Shown here: positions 23,057 through 34,200 of the stretch, one piece after another
How the letters are laid out: the number at the start of each line of letters is the position of its first letter
Numbering within the stretch: the first letter of the stretch is position 1
NCBI GenBank assembly: GCA_033239125.1
Contig: BSWB01000001.1
Coordinates: forward strand, 139,577,981-139,641,980
Length of the DNA: 64,000 bases
Direction of reading: 5' to 3'
From: Fagopyrum homotropicum
Taxonomy: Eukaryota; Streptophyta; Magnoliopsida; Caryophyllales; Polygonaceae
Translations under genes and position numbers: made by a program
The notes under the pieces: generated by a model
The model's input: the letters and a program-made list of their open reading frames with translations, nothing else
Told to the model about the DNA's origin: nothing
The model's database searches: none

Positions 23057-25958
23057 TGTAACACCCCGAATCCGCGGGACTCGGGATGCTACGGGTTGGG
23101 ACCTCACAATGGGTCCCGACCCTTAGCCTGACAACAATTTCACCGGATCTTTCAACATGGCACAAATAAAGGCAAAATCAAAATTCCTTTTAATGCAAAT
23201 GATAAGAAACCCGAAGGAAAACAACAAAAGACTTCAGCCGATAATCAACACCAAAGATCAAAACGCCATACACACGGCATACCAACATAATAAACGAAGA
23301 ATAAAACATAACCCGACTCCAACAAAAACCCACTCCTAAAATGTACGGAACCCCGGCTACCCACTCTTCCGGATCTCTCGGCCGCTTTCCTAACCTGCAA
23401 GGCAATCTACAACAATCGGTATAAAACCGTTAGCTAATATTCGAAGCATTAGAATTAAAGGGAAAGGCACAAACACAATTAATTTAACATAGTCACACAA
23501 CATACTCAAAGCACAAAAATCTGGTTTATTATCTTTATTTATTAAGTCATATCCCGTTCTAGTTCAACTTCTTTTGTGACACGAGAATCCTCCGAAACTC
23601 GCCTCGGTCCCTTCTTCCGGCAATGGAATGGTCGGATGCCTCCGACCGTCTAACCAGCACGGGCCAGTCGCCGAGATCCCCCTAGCTCTCACGGGGAGCC
23701 AGGCAGTGATGTCACCGCCCGTTATCATACACTTGGGCCAAATAATATAAAGGTCGGTAATCCTATTTCCGGTTTAGTTGTTATAAACAGTAAAATAGTA
23801 AACACACACCACCCAACACACAATAATGCTAATACAAAGAATACGAGCTAAGTAAGTCCGGAGACTTACCTTGTCACCACACTCAACTCACAACACTCTC
23901 GCTTCCTTAGGGGAGGAAACCCATAACCTGCTCATAAGAAGATAACTATATCAACAACAACCCACTCACAATAGAAGTCTTAGACTTCTATACAAATGAT
24001 CTACTCAAGACCATTTGGCTCTCAATTCTAGGACCGCATCCTAGAATCCCTCGTGCTCACATCACACTCAACCGAAGCTAGAAGTCCTAAGACTTCTAAA
24101 CCTTCGGATCTCGCAAGATCATAACTCACAACACCACTAGGATACTCTCTTTCTAGTCCACAACCTCAACAATCATAGAACCTCAACAATCATATAACCT
24201 CACAAGCTCAACATACAACTTAAAGCCTTATAAAAACTACACAAGATAACCAAACACCTCAAGTCTTAGCACAATCATAAATCCTCAAAACTCACCTAAG
24301 GATCAAGGCCACTACTTGACATTCACTCTAAGTTATGCTAGATCAAACATAGTATGATACTACTACTAAACATAACTAGGTCGAGGAAAAGAATACTCAC
24401 ACGACGTCAAAAGACGGAAGTCGATCCACGGATGTCGAGTTTGGAATCGTTGGCCTTTATCGGGGCGTTTCCGTACCTAACATCAAAGCTATACAAATTT
24501 AGCATAACGCTAAATTTGATCGTAATATATAATATGTATAAATCTTAGGTAAAACTCATTTCCAAAATCCAATGTTAGGAACCCGCAACTAGGTCTTGAG
24601 CCATAAACAAAATTAAGCCAACAAGGGAATAAAATATAGTATAAATAAATATAAGAATATCCCCGCAATTAAAATCAAATGTTAAATCCCGCTCACACAT
24701 TTTTCGGAGCAATTTATACACTTATATAAACATGCGGCATAATTTGCAAATAAATTTCTGGGGCCAAAACTGTAAATAATTCTGCAGGGATATATTTTCA
24801 AATTTCTCAAAACCTGGGTCAAATATGTAAATGCAAAACAATGGGTTACATTCTGCAATTAATACCAAACTGAGGGGGTCTCATTTAATTACCCCAAGGG
24901 TTTTTAAATCCCAATTCAGAGCTTGTTGGGGAAGAAGGGGAAAGTTACAGGGGCGGCGGCATATCCAGAGGCGAGGCGAGGCGAAGGCGGCTCCACTGGT
25001 GGCGGCGTCTGGCAAGATCCGGCGGTCTCGGCAGGAAGAGAGGAGGCGGTTGGCGAGGTAGGGGAGAAAATGTTCTCCTTCGCTTCCGGCAACAAGGGCA
25101 AGTGAGGGCGAGGCAGTGCCGACAAAGAGGGTAGGCGGCCCGGATCCGGATCTTTCCGACGACTGGCGGCGGTTGGTTGCTCCCTCCGGCGACAAAAAGA
25201 AGAACATGAGGGATGAGGAGACAAAATAGAGGGAGATAGGGCGCTGGTGTCGACGAGGTGAAGCAGGGAGGAGGGAACCAAAATAGGAAGAGCCGAAGAG
25301 TTTGTCGCTTGCTCCAGGTTCGTTCGAGGGTGAGGTCGAGTCAAAGAGATAGATTGGCTGCAGAGCTGCGAGTGTAGGGGAGCCGCTAGTTGCTCTCTCT
25401 TTTGGTGCAAGGAGTTGTTGAATGTAGCGGTGAGTGGTGAGATGAGAAGCAGAGGGAGGAGAGGAGTGTTGATGCTAGATCGGTTGTTGCAGAGAAGTGA
25501 CATAGGGACCAAGGTGTGAATGCGTGAGGAAGGGAGAACCGAGGGGTTGATGGGAGTTGAGTGCATGCAACGAAGGGTCGAGCAGTGAACGAGGGGTCGA
25601 TTCACCTGTTGGGGAAGGAAGAAGGAGAGAGAGAAAAAATAAAAAAAAAGAAAATGAAAAAGAGAAAAGTAAAAGGGTGAACTCGATCCAAACGTGTTCG
25701 GAACGGGATATCCGTATCAGAAAACTTCCCGACTTTTCTAAAAATATTAAACTACGGAAAATAAATATATATGGATCGAGTATATAGGTAAACTCGCAAA
25801 AAAATACTTTGAAGTACAAAAAATCATTCTCGCAAATTATTTATTTATTTATTTTTATTTTTATGATATAATATCATAATTGTACACGGGTAATAAAATA
25901 TGTCGATAAAATCCGAGAAAAATAAATATCAAAACGCGCCAAAAATTTGGGCGTTACA
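23057..25958 (-). repeat. Element F 5' LTR (2902 bp)
   Basis: Same sequence as 15922-18820, offset by 7135 bp, with few substitutions (about seven in the first 360 bp and long identical stretches after that) and small A-run length changes. As 5' LTR of a minus-strand element it would hold the promoter. Confidence 0.88.
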
Positions 25959-25963
25959 GGCAT
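25959..25963. repeat. Target-site duplication GGCAT, right of element F
   Basis: Partner of 15917-15921. Confidence 0.88.
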
Positions 25964-26520
25964 GCTGCCATTCATTTACTCAGATATCTTCAAGGCACTT
26001 TACACCTTGCTTTGTTCTATCCCATGTCTACAACTTTGTCCCTCACAGCTTATAGTGATGCTGATTGGGGTTCTTGTGCTTTTACTTGCAAATCCATCAC
26101 TGGATATTGTCTATTCTTGGGATCTTCTTTGGTTTCATGGAAAAGTAAGAAGCAAAAGACTGTATCTAAGTCGTTTGCTGAGAGTGAGTACAGGGCTATG
26201 TCAGCCACTACATCTGAAATTGTATGGCTTGAAGGTTTGCTTTCAGATTTCACCTACAAGTGCCTCTACCTATTCCCATGCAATGTGATAACAAGGCAGC
26301 ACAACATTTTGCTGCTAATCCCGTGGTTCATGAACGTACCAAACACCTTCGTCTGAATTGTCATTATGTTTGGGATGAGGTACAGAAGGGCTTTATTTCG
26401 ACATCTCATGTTAAATCTGCTCTTCAACTGGCTGATGTGTTCACTAAAGCCTTAGGTGAACATCAACATCATTTTCTCATTGCCAAGTTTGGTCTTGTTA
26501 CCCCATGCCTTGAGGGGGTA
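25964..26520 (+). pseudogene. Copia-2 RNase H and pol C-terminus, after the nested insertion
   Basis: Continues from 15921 after removal of element F and one copy of GGCAT. RNase H motifs are clear: SDADWGSC, SWKSKKQKTVSKS, SEYRAMSATTSEIVWL, then after a frame change near 26265 CDNKAA and HERTKHLRLNCHYVWDE. The frame ends next to the polypurine tract TTGAGGGGG (about 26510-26518), just before the 3' LTR. Confidence 0.87.
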
Positions 26521-26676
26521 TATGGGAATATATAGGTGCTTATATGTAAATAAGTCAATAGAAGGGGAAAGTTGTAATAAGAAAGGATATAAAAACCATA
26601 CGGATGTAACAGATTCTGCTAATACACATTGAATACAGATTTTGTTTTTCCTCAATCTATCTTCTTCATCTTCAAA
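26521..26676 (+). repeat. Copia-2 3' LTR (156 bp)
   Basis: Same sequence as the 5' LTR with several substitutions. It is preceded by the copia-type polypurine tract TTGAGGGGG, and copia-1 sequence resumes after it. Confidence 0.85.
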
Positions 26677-26681
26677 CACCT
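26677..26681. repeat. Target-site duplication CACCT, right side of copia-2
   Basis: Partner of the repeat at 11813-11817. Confidence 0.7.
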
Positions 26682-26792
26682 TCCCATCATCCATCTTTTT
26701 CATCACCTATACTTGTTCCTTTTTCATCGATGTCACCGCCTACGAGGGAACCCTCACCTTCACCTCAAAGACCTAATAGGAACATTATTAAT
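26682..26792 (+). pseudogene. Copia-1 continuation after copia-2
   Basis: Ser/Pro-rich linker text (FSSPILVPFSSMSPPTREPSPSP) followed by a QRPNRNI-like segment parallels copia-2 PTRPQRTI before RT. The copia match stops near 26792, so the rest of the copia-1 RT is lost or displaced. Confidence 0.6.
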
Positions 26793-27104
26793 CACTACTA
26801 AAATACATGGAAAATATTGTGGATATTTGAGGGCATATACCGTGTACTAGATCCGCATTATCGTTGTTCGCTACATTTGCTTACAGGGAAAATACCGCGG
26901 GCGTTCCTAATCGACATCTGTAGTATTTTCTATATATTTATACCACGGCCGTACAATATCCACGGTGTATACTATGCTCCGTATCCGTATTATATATGTA
27001 TATACCATGGACATGTACATATGTGGTATATACTATGCTACATATCCACAATATATACCTTATATACAGGCTTACTATTCGGGCGGACTCGCGCCTTCAT
27101 AGAG

Positions 27105-27214
27105 GCGGAGTCCGCCCGCGCGACGAAGGACGCGGATGCGGAGTCCGCATACACGCGAGTCTGCTCACATGCGAACTGCGCTTGCGCGTGGACTCGCGCG
27201 GATGCGGACTCCGC
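27105..27214. repeat. GC-rich palindromic cluster GCGGAGTCCGC, left of the MULE gene
   Basis: Near-palindromes GCGGAGTCCGC at 27105-27115 and 27138-27148 and GCGGACTCCGC at 27204-27214, within a GC-rich island of about 160 bp (27078-27235). The same 11-mer occurs right of the gene at 29773-29783. Confidence 0.75.
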
Positions 27215-27339
27215 ATCCGCATCCTTCTGCCCGTTATATTTTTTAAAAAGGGGACCGTTGGATTATAGCCATTGGAGAAAGTCTACAAACTCATTTATAC
27301 TTTACTTTTATACTTTACTTTTATGTCGTTTTATTTAGT

Positions 27340-27620
27340 CGGAATTGTAGAAGTATCAATGTTAGAATAGAGAATCGGAATTGTAGTTTTAGACATTTAA
27401 GAATAGAGAATCGGAATTGTAGAATTAGAAATGTTACAATAGAGAATCGAAATTATAGAATTAGCAATGTTAGAATAGATAATCGAAATTATAGAATTAG
27501 CAATGTTAGAATAGGAAATCGAAATTATAGAATTAGCAATGTTAGAATAGAGAATCGGAATTGTAGTTTAGAAATTTTAGAATAGAGAATCGGAATTGTA
27601 GTTTAGACATTTAAGAATAA
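27340..27620 (+). repeat. 36-bp minisatellite, about 8 copies
   Basis: Unit CGGAATTGTAGAATTAGCAA... of 36 bp, seven full and one partial copy with variation in the middle. It lies directly before the first coding segment of the MULE gene, probably in an intron or 5' UTR, since a splice acceptor-like TTATTTAG ends at 27665. Confidence 0.85.
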
Positions 27621-27665
27621 AATGATGTGTATTTTTTAAATAATACTCTATGTTATTGTTATTTA

Positions 27666-29492
27666 GGATCTTATTGAATATTCTCGTGATCTCGGTATCG
27701 ATTATTTGTCAAAATTTGAGCTTCATGGATATTTTGCGGATAGAGAGAACTTATTGGGGTGGGCTTGGTATGTGGCAAATGCTATGAATATGGTGTTGGT
27801 CATTAAAAAATCATGGTTGGATAGAAGGGGTTTCTGTATCCTACAATTGGGTTGTGATAGACACGGAGGACCTAGAAAAGAAAAAGACGTAAATCCCGAT
27901 CATGCTCCAAGTTCTAGCCGGAAAAAAAACTCGAAGAAGTGTATGTGTTTGTTTGAGCTTGTAGGAACCCAAATTGAAGAAGAAAAGTGGACGGTGAGGG
28001 TTGAATATGAAATCCACAACCATATAATTCATTCGGTGTTAAGAGGTCATGCATATTTTGGACGGATGACTCCCAAGTAGAGCCGAAAGGTGGAGCGTGA
28101 ATTGTAAATTCTGGCTTAAAACCGAGACATATCCGTGCAATTAGAGGATCCCGACAATGTCACCTCCATCTGTCAAGTTTACAACACCGGTTTGAAGATT
28201 AGAATGGAACAAGCCGAAGGAAGAGGTTCACTACAACAAGCACTTCACACGTTGAGGGAACGTGGATATTATGTAAACACTCGGAGAAGTCAAGATTCCG
28301 ATGAGGTGATTGATTTCTTTATCTCACATCCAGACTCGAGGCATTTGCTAAGCATGTTTCCCTATGTTATTGTGATGGACTCGACATGTAAGACCAACAA
28401 GTAAGTTTCAATTCAAGGCACATTTTTACTTTATTTCGTACATTCGATCATCTTTTCCTTAAAAATTGTAACTCAATCGTTGTTTTGTATTACTTTTAGA
28501 TACAATATGCCATTGTTGGAGATCGTAGGCACCACTAGCACCAAGAACACATTCGCAATTGCTTTTGTGTTCATGGCACAGGAGAATAGAGATCACTACG
28601 AGTGGGTTTGAGGAGGGTCCGTTATTTGTTATACGGAAAGACGCCAGAGGTGATTGCCACTGATCGTGAGCTTGGTCTTATAAACGCCCTGGGTGTAGTA
28701 TTTCCCGATGTGAATCATATATTGTGCACGTTTCACTTAAAGTGCAACATAGTTAACAAAGCGGCCCTTGTTTTGTGCAATAAGGAAACGGAAGCCCTCT
28801 TCATATCCCATTGTCATGCTTTGTTCGAGTCGAGAACCAATGGAAGCTACCAACGCCGTTTGTTGGAAATGAGAGATTATTGGCAATCATCTCCGAGGTT
28901 AATTAACTATCTCGAGACGACTTGGCTTGACCCGTACAAGGAGACAATCGTTCGAGCATGGACTGACCTACATCATCATTTCGGCACACGAATGACAAAT
29001 GCGTAAGTTATTCAAACATTCACTACATTGTTAAATATTATGACACGTACAAGGAGGCAATCGTTCGAGCATGGAGTGTCATCTGTGCATCACTTTAGGC
29101 TAGCAATCAGGGCTCGTAGACCTATTTATTTGTCTCATATACACCCATTTTGGAAGCAAGTTCACTGGATTTCGGTTGAGTTTTCCGATGGTGATATTGG
29201 TGATGATGATGATGATGATCGTTCGAACCCGAGTCAAGCGACACTGAACAAGTTTAGAGAAAGAATGGACTCAAATATGTTAAGCCCGGATGAACAAGGT
29301 AAGATTGCCCCGTTACCGTTGTTGAGTGATTATTGGAAAAAATACCACGACCCAAGTGTTGATGGATGGGATGCGCCGTTCATTGCAAGGATAGCACATT
29401 ATGAGGAGCTTCGTCGGACATCGGGAGTTGAAGACACTACCTGTAGGATATCTTTAGCCGTTTTCAGAAATTGGCTTGTAATCATGTTTTAG
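27666..29492 (+). pseudogene. MULE transposase (FAR1/MULE superfamily), broken
   Basis: The N-terminal part (about 27666-28080) matches the plant MULE DNA-binding pattern: FADRENLLGWA..., LVIKKSW, a GCDRHGG segment, CMCLFELVG, and HNHIIHSVLRGHAYFGR. A stop (28078-28080) and a damaged join follow. The MULE catalytic domain starts with QLEDPDNVTSICQVYN (28135) and includes VIVMDSTCKTNKYNMPLLEIVG, then after a frame change near 28605 PEVIATDRELGLINAL and the LCTFHLKCNI segment. Asp residues of MDST and TDRE fit the DDE site. The C-terminal part (29086-29492) has an Asp run and HPFWKQV. A gt-ag intron (28401-28499) splits the gene. Confidence 0.8.
28401..28499 (+). other. Intron within the MULE transposase gene
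   Basis: GTAAGT at the donor and TTACTTTTAG at the acceptor. Splicing joins ...STCKTN to KYNMPLLEIVG in frame, which restores the conserved MULE motif. Confidence 0.75.
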
Positions 29493-29605
29493 ACGTTATC
29501 ATATGTTGTTGACACCATGTTTTAGTCGTCTTCATATACTGTTGTCATAATGTTTTAGCGGTTTTGATATATTGTTGTCATAATGTTTTAGTGATACTTG
29601 ATATT
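29484..29605 (+). repeat. About 33-bp minisatellite, 4 copies
   Basis: ATGTTTTAG recurs at 29484, 29517, 29549 and 29583 with similar text between (ATATGTTGTTGACACC / ATATACTGTTGTCATA). The transposase stop codon is formed within the first unit. Confidence 0.7.
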
Positions 29606-29990
29606 TTGATTTTGTTTACCGGAGTGCAATGAAATAATAATACAAACAAAAAAAATAAAACTCAAATGGATAATTCATAATAAAAAAAACCAAGTGGAGA
29701 ATTCACAAAATAAAACTCTTGTTTGAAAAAAACAAAATAAAACATAAAAACAACAATAAAATGCCGGCGGAGGCGGAGTCCGCATGTGCGCCAGTCCTCG
29801 CGCATGCGGACTTCGCTTCCGCCGGCGACCTTGTCGGCTTCAATTAACATCACTCATATACATCCCGAAATGGTTGATATATACCATACCGGACATTATC
29901 GCGGTATATTGTTTGTGAAATCCGCTTCATTTAACATCATATGTACCGCAGGTGTATATCTATCCGGGCTATTAAGTAAGTTTTTATATA

Positions 29991-30404
29991 AAAAAGCCAA
30001 CTATGAAGCCCTTATAGGTGCATTCAATTTATGAGGCACATGGGTATTGAACAAAGGTGGTTCCGATCTAGGGTATTTAAATACGTAATTTGACCGAAGG
30101 TGGGGGTGCCTCTACTAGGGTACCTCTGTGGTTTTATTCTATGAAGTGCATTTAAGGTTTTAGCATAATTTCTTTAGTAATTTATTTATAATATATACTT
30201 ATTATGTTTAATAAATTGAATGCCTATTCTCAATAAAATGGTTTGTTATATGGACGATAAATAAGAGACGCTTTTTTGTATGGGTTTCCACAAAGTTCAA
30301 ACTTTTGTTTCGATACCCAAAGTTTGAACAAAGCACATAGACTTTCAGACAATGTATTATTACAATCATTTTAGAAAAATAACAATTATACATTTAGGCC
30401 AACA
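29991..30404. other. Unassigned AT-rich spacer
   Basis: AT-rich sequence between the MULE remnant and the LINE fragment. I found no coding frame, repeat or terminus in it. It may include the outer MULE end or older repeat debris. Confidence 0.4.
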
Positions 30405-31316
30405 TTTTTTCTAAAAAAAATTATTTGTATTGAGAATAGAAGAATGTACATGATGTGGTTACAAGAGCAAAGTTCTTGTCTTCAATAACCACTTCACCCA
30501 TCCTACCATTTGTGCCCAGAATGCAATCAACACTATAAAGAACTTTGCCACTGCAAATTAGAAAGATAGATCTCCAAACTCGATCTCTTGGGCCAAGATT
30601 CTTGACATCCACCTAGACTAGTTTCTTTTTTCTCCTTCTCCTTTTGTTTCTGCTTGCTCTTCCTCTGTCAAGTTGACCCTTCTTGTACATCCTTCTTACA
30701 TAATACATAAATCTTTGAAACAAAAGAAAATTCGCAAGATCAGAGGAGCATAAAAGATGTTGGGGAGAACAAGGAAATAGAGTTAAGCTAGATGGAATCC
30801 AAGCATTCTTGCAGTTGTCCGTGATTGAGGAGATCTATCCTTCCGGTTGTGCGCAAGATGCAGCTTGATGGCTCTAATGGCTTTACCAGCGCAGTCAACA
30901 GCTCTTGTGAAAGAATGGTTAAACACCGTTAAACACCTGGTTATTCCTTTCCTTCCATAAAACGTAAATGAAAGAAGTGATCGAGGCAATCCGAATATTG
31001 TCCAGTAAGTTATGTTTGAGATTAGGTCTTGAGTTGAGCCAATTCCATACATTGTGTATGTATGGAGCAGGATAGGGTACTCTAGTCCACCGGGAGAGGA
31101 TGTCAAGAACGAGCGAGGCGTACCTACAGGTGGAACACAAGTGATCATCATCTTCTGCCATGCTATTACAGAGCTTGTAGGTATCATTTCCTATGAGATT
31201 CCACTGCTTACTTTTGGCTAGAGTCGGGAGACACCGATGGAAGGCAATCAAGGAGATGCAACAACACTTGGGGATGTTGGACTGAAGCCATAAGACATTG
31301 TAGGGGTTTGGTTGAT
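30405..31316 (-). pseudogene. LINE 3' fragment (C-terminal zinc-binding domain), minus strand
   Basis: On the minus strand, text from 31316 downward reads NIPKCCCISLIAFHRCLPTLAKS, then YKLCNSMAEDDDHLCSTCRYAS and VWNWLNSRP, matching the C-terminal domain of the LINE at 9617-10105 in order and spacing. Two frames are needed (shift near 30930), so it is broken. A stop ends the protein at 30783. A 3' UTR runs to a weak A-rich end near 30405-30420. The 5' side is cut by the LTR of element D. Confidence 0.75.
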
Positions 31317-32868
31317 TGTTCGCTCAAAAGTGTGCGTGTAAAGTCTTACATTTATAAAATTTGAAATCAAGCAAAGCGAACCCGTAGTGTACGGATCGGT
31401 ATAGTAAAGCAAGAATTTCAAAGTCGAACTCAGGCATTTGGGGGATCAAACTCAGTTCATAAAATCGTCTGGCAAGTAAATAAACTTTTGTAAAGATTAA
31501 TGGGAACACAACGATTCTAAAGATTCGGGTATCCAATTCTGGCAATCGATTCAAGATGTTCTAAAGGTAAAAAAGGACAGAGTTAGGATTGCAAAGGTAT
31601 AGATCTAAGGTAGAGTGTTGTATGGTGAAGTTCCAAACCCATATATCTTACCCAAAGGCTCTTTCAATGAAGGATGTTGAGTCTCGTTATAAAGAGGATC
31701 TAAGGACAAGATTAAACTCTCAAATACCCATGCCCAAACCCAAGGGAATGAAAGATAAGCCAAACAAATTAAGGTTGTGACGCTCGAAACCTAAGTAGAG
31801 GGTGTTGAGTCTCACTACTACCTAGAAAAGGTAAGCCAAGGCTAGGTTAGGGCCAATCTTTAACTTTGGATCAAAGCAAAAGCAAAGCACGTCAAACAGG
31901 GAAAACCAAGGTCAATTCTTGAGAAACCACGGCCGTGGAACTCAAGAGCAGGCCGTGGAAAGGTACGACGGCGAGGTTTCTCGCAACTCTCAAGGTCCAA
32001 TCTATTTTAGTTCAATCTATCATCATCTATACCACAACTATCAACTCTTCACCCTAGAATCGCAAGGGTGCTTAGCCAATAACAATCATCTTAATGAAAT
32101 CAATTATCAAATTAAGAGAGAAAAAGAATAAAACTTAGAAAACTCAATGATATCCAAACAATGAATCTCCAAATATCAAAACGGATTGTGTTCAATGAAT
32201 GTAAATCAAAGGAACAGAAAATCTCACAAAATCTCTAAATGCAACAAAGGAACGGGTTGTCAAACCGTGTTTGAAAAATGCTTCATTTCTCCTTCCTTGA
32301 ACTCCAAGTAATCCTTCATTTCAAAAGTCCTACGATCCAAAGATCCATGTTGTTGGGATTTAAATTCAACTTCCGTGGGCATCCCCTCCTGGAGATATTG
32401 GTGCCAGCCGTCGCAACTGTCTAAGTCTGCGTTTCAATGTTGAAGGCTATAGGATATTTGTAGAGATAAATCTAGGGTTTAAAGATATATCCCTAAATAT
32501 TTGGGCTGAAAATAAATTGTGCCGTTGGTATCAAAGCCCATTCTGGTGCGCGGTATCATACTTTGGCGCGTCAGACGGTATCAAAAGATACTTTGGCGCA
32601 TCAGACGGTATCATAAGATACTTTGGCGCGTCCTAGCTCCCTTTTATGCTCCATTTTGTTCCGCATCAAGGCTTAATCGTTAAATGTGCCATTTTGCTCC
32701 ATAATTCGCCTATTTACCTACAAATGCAATAAATCTTTGTGTGGATCTCTATTCTAACAATATAGGTGAATATAATCGTAACTGCTATGAATGTATGTCT
32801 ATGCATGCAAAATAGAGGGAAAACTACATAAATGCATGCCTAGATATAGGTCATAATTCATGTCATCA
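31317..32868 (-). repeat. Element D: Athila-type LTR (1552 bp)
   Basis: Ends TGTTCGCTC (plus strand, 31317) and ATGTCATCA (32868), related to family A and B LTR ends. It contains CCACGGCCGTGG (31927-31938) at the place where elements B and C have it. At 32530-32637 it has a cluster of GATACTTTGGCGCGTC and GGTATCA motifs instead of the A- or B-type motif. It lies in the LINE fragment on its left, with candidate target bases TTGAT before it. Confidence 0.82.
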
Positions 32869-33475
32869 AAATACTCCATACTTGGCTCTTGCTTGTCCCC
32901 AAGCAAGGTTCAAACTTAATATACAAGATGATATGGATTATGAATATGCAAAAACAAAGAAAAACCACAATATTTTGGTTGTGCTTCTATTGATAGATCA
33001 CCCTCAAAGGATTACTTCATAGCTAATAACAATCATCATATGCTCAAAAGAAATTACATCATGAAAAGGATAATCACACTTTGCAAGAAAATCACAACAT
33101 CCATCATAACTTGCAGTATATCAAAATCAATAATGAGGAATCTAATTTAGACCACAAAGCCAAACAACATACTCAAAGATCTTAAGGTCTTTCAAATGAA
33201 GGTCAAGAAACGTGTTAGGGTGGGATATGTATAAGATATGTGGCGTAATATCCAGGAAAGAGGACAATAACATCACAAACTTTTCAATCACCCTTCAACT
33301 TTCACTGATAGGAGCTTTGCTCTTCTTTTTCAACATAATTTTTCGACTTTACTTTTTGAGATCAAAGACAGAGGTGCACAATAACCAAAGCTTAGGAAAT
33401 CAACATTAACTCATTTTTCTCGAGTTGCCTCAAACCGTAATGCACAAACAATGACTCGTTAGGAATATCGCTCAA
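32869..33475 (-). mobile_element. Element D internal stub (polypurine side)
   Basis: Starts with the polypurine tract on the minus strand (CAAGTATGGAGTATTT before the LTR) and continues with the 3' untranslated part shared with elements A (37451-38150) and B (48819-49513). It stops within the conserved GAATATCGCTCAA block, after which gypsy RT sequence begins. All coding sequence of D is missing. Confidence 0.75.
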
Positions 33476-34200
33476 GTGTCCTGCATGCTCCTCTCCGATG
33501 CGAGAGTAAACTAGAATGCCATCTATGAAGACAACTACAAACTAGTCTGGAAAGTCGATGAAGATATTGTTCATCAACTCCATGAAAACTACGGGCGCAT
33601 TCGTAAGCCCGAATGGCATCACTAAAACTCGTAGTGTCGATATCTGGTCGGAAATGCCGTCTTGGCTATGTCCTGCTCTCTCTCACCCTTAGCTGGTGAT
33701 ATCCAGATCTTATATCGATCCGTGAAAACACTGAAGCTCCATGCAGCTGATCCAAAATATCGTCGATACAGGGAAATGGGTAGTTATTATTGATCGTCAC
33801 CTTGTTAAGCTCTCGGTAATCGATACACAACCTCATTGACCTGTCCTTCTTCCTGACAAAGAGTATTGGTGTGCCCCAAGGAGATACACTAGGGCTGATG
33901 AAGCCCTTCTCTCCTAACTCCTCGAATTGCTTCTTAAGCTCAAGCATCTCGATAGGCGCCATATGATAAGGAGCCTTAGAGATCGGTCTCGTACCAGGCT
34001 CTAGCTCAATGCCAAAGTCTACACTCCTCTGTGGAGGTATAATACTCCTCGTACTATCCTTCATGGCATAGCACCAAAAATCCTCGCATCCCTGACTATT
34101 AAGTCTCGTGCACAACTCGCACTGCAGTGATGACTATACCAGTCTTCCCAAGATCCCATCCTTTGAAGATCTAAAGATGGCCTGTATATGTAGTTATCGT
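33476..34200 (-). pseudogene. Element E: gypsy reverse transcriptase fragment
   Basis: On the minus strand the RT domain of a chromovirus-like gypsy element is clear: LEPGTRPISKAPYHM, then GFISPSVSPWGTPILFVRKKD, MRLCIDYRELNKVT, and FSRIDIRSGYHQLRV. Below 33666 the frame is broken, but VMPFGLTNAP and VVVFIDGILVYS are readable. The catalytic pair DD is DG. The fragment is cut by element D on one side and by the 3' LTR of element B on the other, so no other pol domain remains. Confidence 0.84.

Larger units (their letters stand above)
15922..25958 (-). mobile_element. Element F: long-LTR Ty3/gypsy retrotransposon in copia-2
   Basis: Two direct 2.9-kb LTRs (TGTAAC...GTTACA) flank a 4.2-kb internal region, and GGCAT is duplicated on both sides (15917-15921 and 25959-25963). 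Orientation is minus: the tRNA-Met primer site lies next to the right-hand LTR. LTR style and the fragment of RT point to a chromovirus (Tekay/Del-like), an inference. No intact coding frame remains in the internal part although the LTRs are nearly identical. Confidence 0.88.
11818..26676 (+). mobile_element. Copia-2: Ty1/copia retrotransposon with nested gypsy insertion
   Basis: Bounded by two 156-bp LTRs and flanked by the direct repeat CACCT (11813-11817 and 26677-26681), inside copia-1. Order is gag, protease, integrase, RT, RNase H, the copia order. Removing the nested element F (15922-25958) leaves about 4.8 kb, a normal copia length. The coding frame has several stops and frameshifts, so it is not autonomous now. 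Confidence 0.87.
26793..29990 (+). mobile_element. Mutator-like (MULE) transposon remnant, ends not resolved
   Basis: A MULE transposase gene lies between two flanks with shared short motifs: GC-rich blocks carrying GCGGAGTCCGC and, outside them, TATA-rich sequence with GGTATAT/ATATACC motifs. No convincing long terminal inverted repeat or 9-bp target duplication was found, so the boundaries are provisional. The left edge is where copia-1 similarity ends. The right edge is a guess after the last shared motif. Confidence 0.45.

Noticed and set aside
26793..26800. CACTACTA as the start of a CACTA transposon
   Set aside because: No matching TAGTG end with a 3-bp duplication was found downstream (a TTTAGTG near 29587 does not fit), and the transposase is MULE-type.
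26943..26970. CCACGGCCGT and TCCACGG in the MULE flank as members of the Athila motif family
   Set aside because: Only isolated partial matches in unrelated sequence. Chance similarity is enough to explain them.
27340..27620. CRISPR-like array
   Set aside because: Direct 36-bp tandem repeats without spacers, in a plant repeat context.
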